Source: Winogradskyella psychrotolerans
GTDB lineage: Bacteria; Bacteroidota; Bacteroidia; Flavobacteriales; Flavobacteriaceae
Direction of reading: 5' to 3'
Length of the DNA: 64,000 nucleotides
Assembly: GCF_018860565.1 (NCBI RefSeq)
Contig: NZ_JAHKPS010000029.1
Span: forward strand, 295,411-359,410
Numbering within the stretch: position 1 is the first letter of the stretch; each line of letters opens with the position of its first letter. Below the pieces are notes generated by a model. That model was not told the DNA's origin, searched no databases, and worked only from the letters and a program-made list of their open reading frames with translations. Shown here in pieces: positions 62,877 through 64,000 of this stretch. Both the position numbers and the translations under genes were made by a program.

Positions 62877-62979
62877 TTTCTCAGGCATACGACGAACAAT
62901 AAAGGTGCCAATACACCAAGCCGAGGAAGTATATTCCTTGCTTAAATGGTGTATTGGCACCTTTATTTTACCTGAGAAA
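62877..62979. repeat. long nested inverted repeat (hairpin)
   Basis: A perfect 21-bp inverted repeat (62898-62918 with 62947-62967) is bracketed by a second 9-bp pair TTTCTCAGG (62877-62885) and CCTGAGAAA (62971-62979). Its interior also pairs (GGAA/TTCC at 62925-62928 and 62934-62937). It could be a terminator, an RNA-stability element or a remnant of an invertible or mobile segment. It separates fibre genes from the methylase gene. Confidence 0.75.
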
Positions 62980-62990
62980 TACAAAGATAT

Positions 62991-63815
62991 ATGAATTTAA
63001 AAACACCTACAAGCTATTATGGTGGTAAGCAGAATTTAGTAAGCACTATAATACCACTAATTCCTAAACACACAACTTATACCGAAACCTTTGTCGGAGG
63101 AGGTGCTATATTTTGGGCGAAACCTAAGAGTGAGGTTGAAGTTATCAATGACTACAACCGTGAGCTTATCAATTTTTATGAGTGCGTCCAGAATGATTTT
63201 GTAGAACTTGAGAAAATGGTTAGGATTAGTTTGCATAGTAGATCCTTACATAGTGATGCATCAGTAATATACAACAATCCACATATGTTTAGCCGCTTAA
63301 AACGAGCTTGGGCTGTTTGGGTGCTGGCAGCACAAAGCTTTAGTTCTATGCTTGATGGCTCATTTGGTTATGATAAACTGAGAGGTACAACTAGCCAGAA
63401 GATATCTAATAAGCGTAGGGATTTTACAGTTGATTTATCTATCCGTATGCAAAATGTACAAGTAGAGAATACTGATGCTTTACGAGTTATCCGCTCAAGG
63501 GATTATAAAGATGCTTTTCATTATTGCGATCCACCGTATTTTAATAGCGATTGTGGGCATTATGATGGATATAGTCGTGAAGACTTCGAAGATCTCTTAA
63601 AAACGCTCTCAAAAGTTGAAGGTAAGTTTTTAATGAGTAGTTATCCTAGTGATATACTTACCGAATATACTACGAGTAATGGGTGGTATGTTAAGAAGTT
63701 AGAGCAAACAGTTAGTGTTGCTAATGGTACTGGTAAGCCTGCTAAAAAGAAAATTGAAGTATTGACAGCTAATTATGATTTAAGCAATCCTCACGACAAC
63801 TTAAAGTTGTTTTAA
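62991..63815 (+). CDS. Dam-type DNA adenine N6-methyltransferase
   Basis: 274 residues. SAM-binding motif FVGGGA (34-39) preceded by the family's YYGGK (9-13), and the catalytic DPPY at 180-183 (HYCDPPYFNSD). D12-class methylase; transfers methyl to N6 of adenine. At the right end of the prophage, beyond the fibre genes, it occupies the place of Mu com/mom and may protect phage DNA from restriction. Target sequence unknown. Confidence 0.93.
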   Translation: MNLKTPTSYYGGKQNLVSTIIPLIPKHTTYTETFVGGGAIFWAKPKSEVEVINDYNRELINFYECVQNDFVELEKMVRISLHSRSLHSDASVIYNNPHMFSRLKRAWAVWVLAAQSFSSMLDGSFGYDKLRGTTSQKISNKRRDFTVDLSIRMQNVQVENTDALRVIRSRDYKDAFHYCDPPYFNSDCGHYDGYSREDFEDLLKTLSKVEGKFLMSSYPSDILTEYTTSNGWYVKKLEQTVSVANGTGKPAKKKIEVLTANYDLSNPHDNLKLF

Positions 63816-63838
63816 ATAGTGTTTAAACTGGATTTTAA

Positions 63839-63853
63839 TGTACAATTTGATTT
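63839..63853 (+). repeat. right-end transposase site, copy 1
   Basis: TGTACAATTTGATTT, first of two identical copies 22 bp apart. Mu A sites are also about 22 bp and adjacent at the right end. Confidence 0.6.
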
Positions 63854-63860
63854 AAATTTG

Positions 63861-63875
63861 TGTACAATTTGATTT
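63861..63875 (+). repeat. right-end transposase site, copy 2
   Basis: Second TGTACAATTTGATTT, nearest to the inferred end at 63892 and inverted relative to the left-end site at 25055-25070. Confidence 0.6.
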
Positions 63876-63892
63876 CACGATTATACATGTCA

Positions 63893-63897
63893 ATTTT
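63893..63897 (+). repeat. target-site duplication, right copy (ATTTT)
   Basis: ATTTT directly after the terminal CA at 63891-63892, matching the left copy at 25043-25047. Confidence 0.55.
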
Positions 63898-63918
63898 GTA
63901 TTATATGTATCGAATTGG

Positions 63919-64000
63919 ATGGAAAATAATATAGAAATTGATATATCTGATTTAAGGGAAGAAACCAAAAAATCATTTAAATCACAGACCCAAGTTTTTT
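63919..64000 (+). CDS. partial gene of the flanking element, unknown
   Basis: A frame from the ATG at 63919 that runs off the window after 27 codons (MENNIEIDISDLREETKKSF and on). Charged, soluble start, no recognised motif. By position it belongs to the element that the Mu-like prophage interrupted rather than to the prophage. Confidence 0.5.
   Translation, partial: MENNIEIDISDLREETKKSFKSQTQVF

Overview
The window is from a Flavobacteriaceae (Bacteroidota) chromosome. The evidence is its AT-rich sequence, promoters of the flavobacterial TAnnTTTG type, weak ribosome binding sites, and a complete gldKLMN gliding/type IX secretion locus. The genus cannot be told from sequence alone.

Host part, 1-23300. 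In order: a reverse-strand lipoprotein and miaB; a membrane protein and a small lipoprotein; topA; a ureohydrolase-like gene whose metal-binding motifs are degraded; gldK-gldL-gldM-gldN ending at a clear terminator; an FAD oxidoreductase; a DUF983 membrane protein on the reverse strand; an ABC-F ATPase; a three-gene RND efflux operon (adaptor, pump, TolC-like channel); a CPXCG zinc-ribbon protein; a secreted leucine-rich-repeat protein; and an initiator tRNA-Met with its own promoter and terminator.

Integrated elements, 23300-64000. A tyrosine recombinase gene starts immediately after the tRNA terminator and is followed by a small unknown gene. This is the usual layout of an integrative element at a tRNA. 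A complete Mu-like transposable prophage appears to have inserted into that element. Its inferred ends are 25048 (TG...) and 63892 (...CA), flanked by the 5-bp duplication ATTTT, with inverted transposase-site-like repeats inside each end. Beyond the right end the interrupted element seems to resume with a gene that runs off the window.

Prophage layout. (i) Left control region: LexA/S24-type repressor (reverse), operator-promoter, Ner/Cro-like regulator. (ii) Transposition genes: MuA-like DDE transposase, MuB-like ATPase, a RecA-like ATPase. (iii) About 20 small early/middle genes including DUF3164, a GemA-like protein, an HTH-HNH-like protein, DUF7220, an antirepressor-like protein and a lipoprotein. 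This stretch also holds two candidate structured RNAs and an attC-like hairpin pair around one small gene. (iv) A reverse-strand DNA-packaging/head block: terminase small and large subunits, gp36, portal, MuF, virion morphogenesis protein, tail-terminator-like protein. (v) A divergent forward block: protease/scaffold, major capsid, amidase, spanin-like protein, sheath, tube, frameshifted tail chaperones, tape measure, hub, spike, gp46-like and LysM-like proteins. (vi) A cargo/fibre block: LamG fibre, propeller-like protein, holin-like membrane proteins, a secreted protein. (vii) Baseplate J, tail fibre, fibre-assembly protein and a Dam-type methylase at the right end.

Most unusual points: the portal and MuF frames are joined through an A10 run with no good start codon between them; a textbook A AAA AAG frameshift site with a correctly spaced hairpin lies in the tail chaperone; a pseudoknot-capable RNA sits upstream of the antirepressor-like gene; a nested-helix RNA of about 190 nt lies in the early region; two matching attC-like hairpins flank a small gene; and the major capsid protein carries a signal-peptide-like N-terminus. 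All calls come from reading the sequence; no database search was run.
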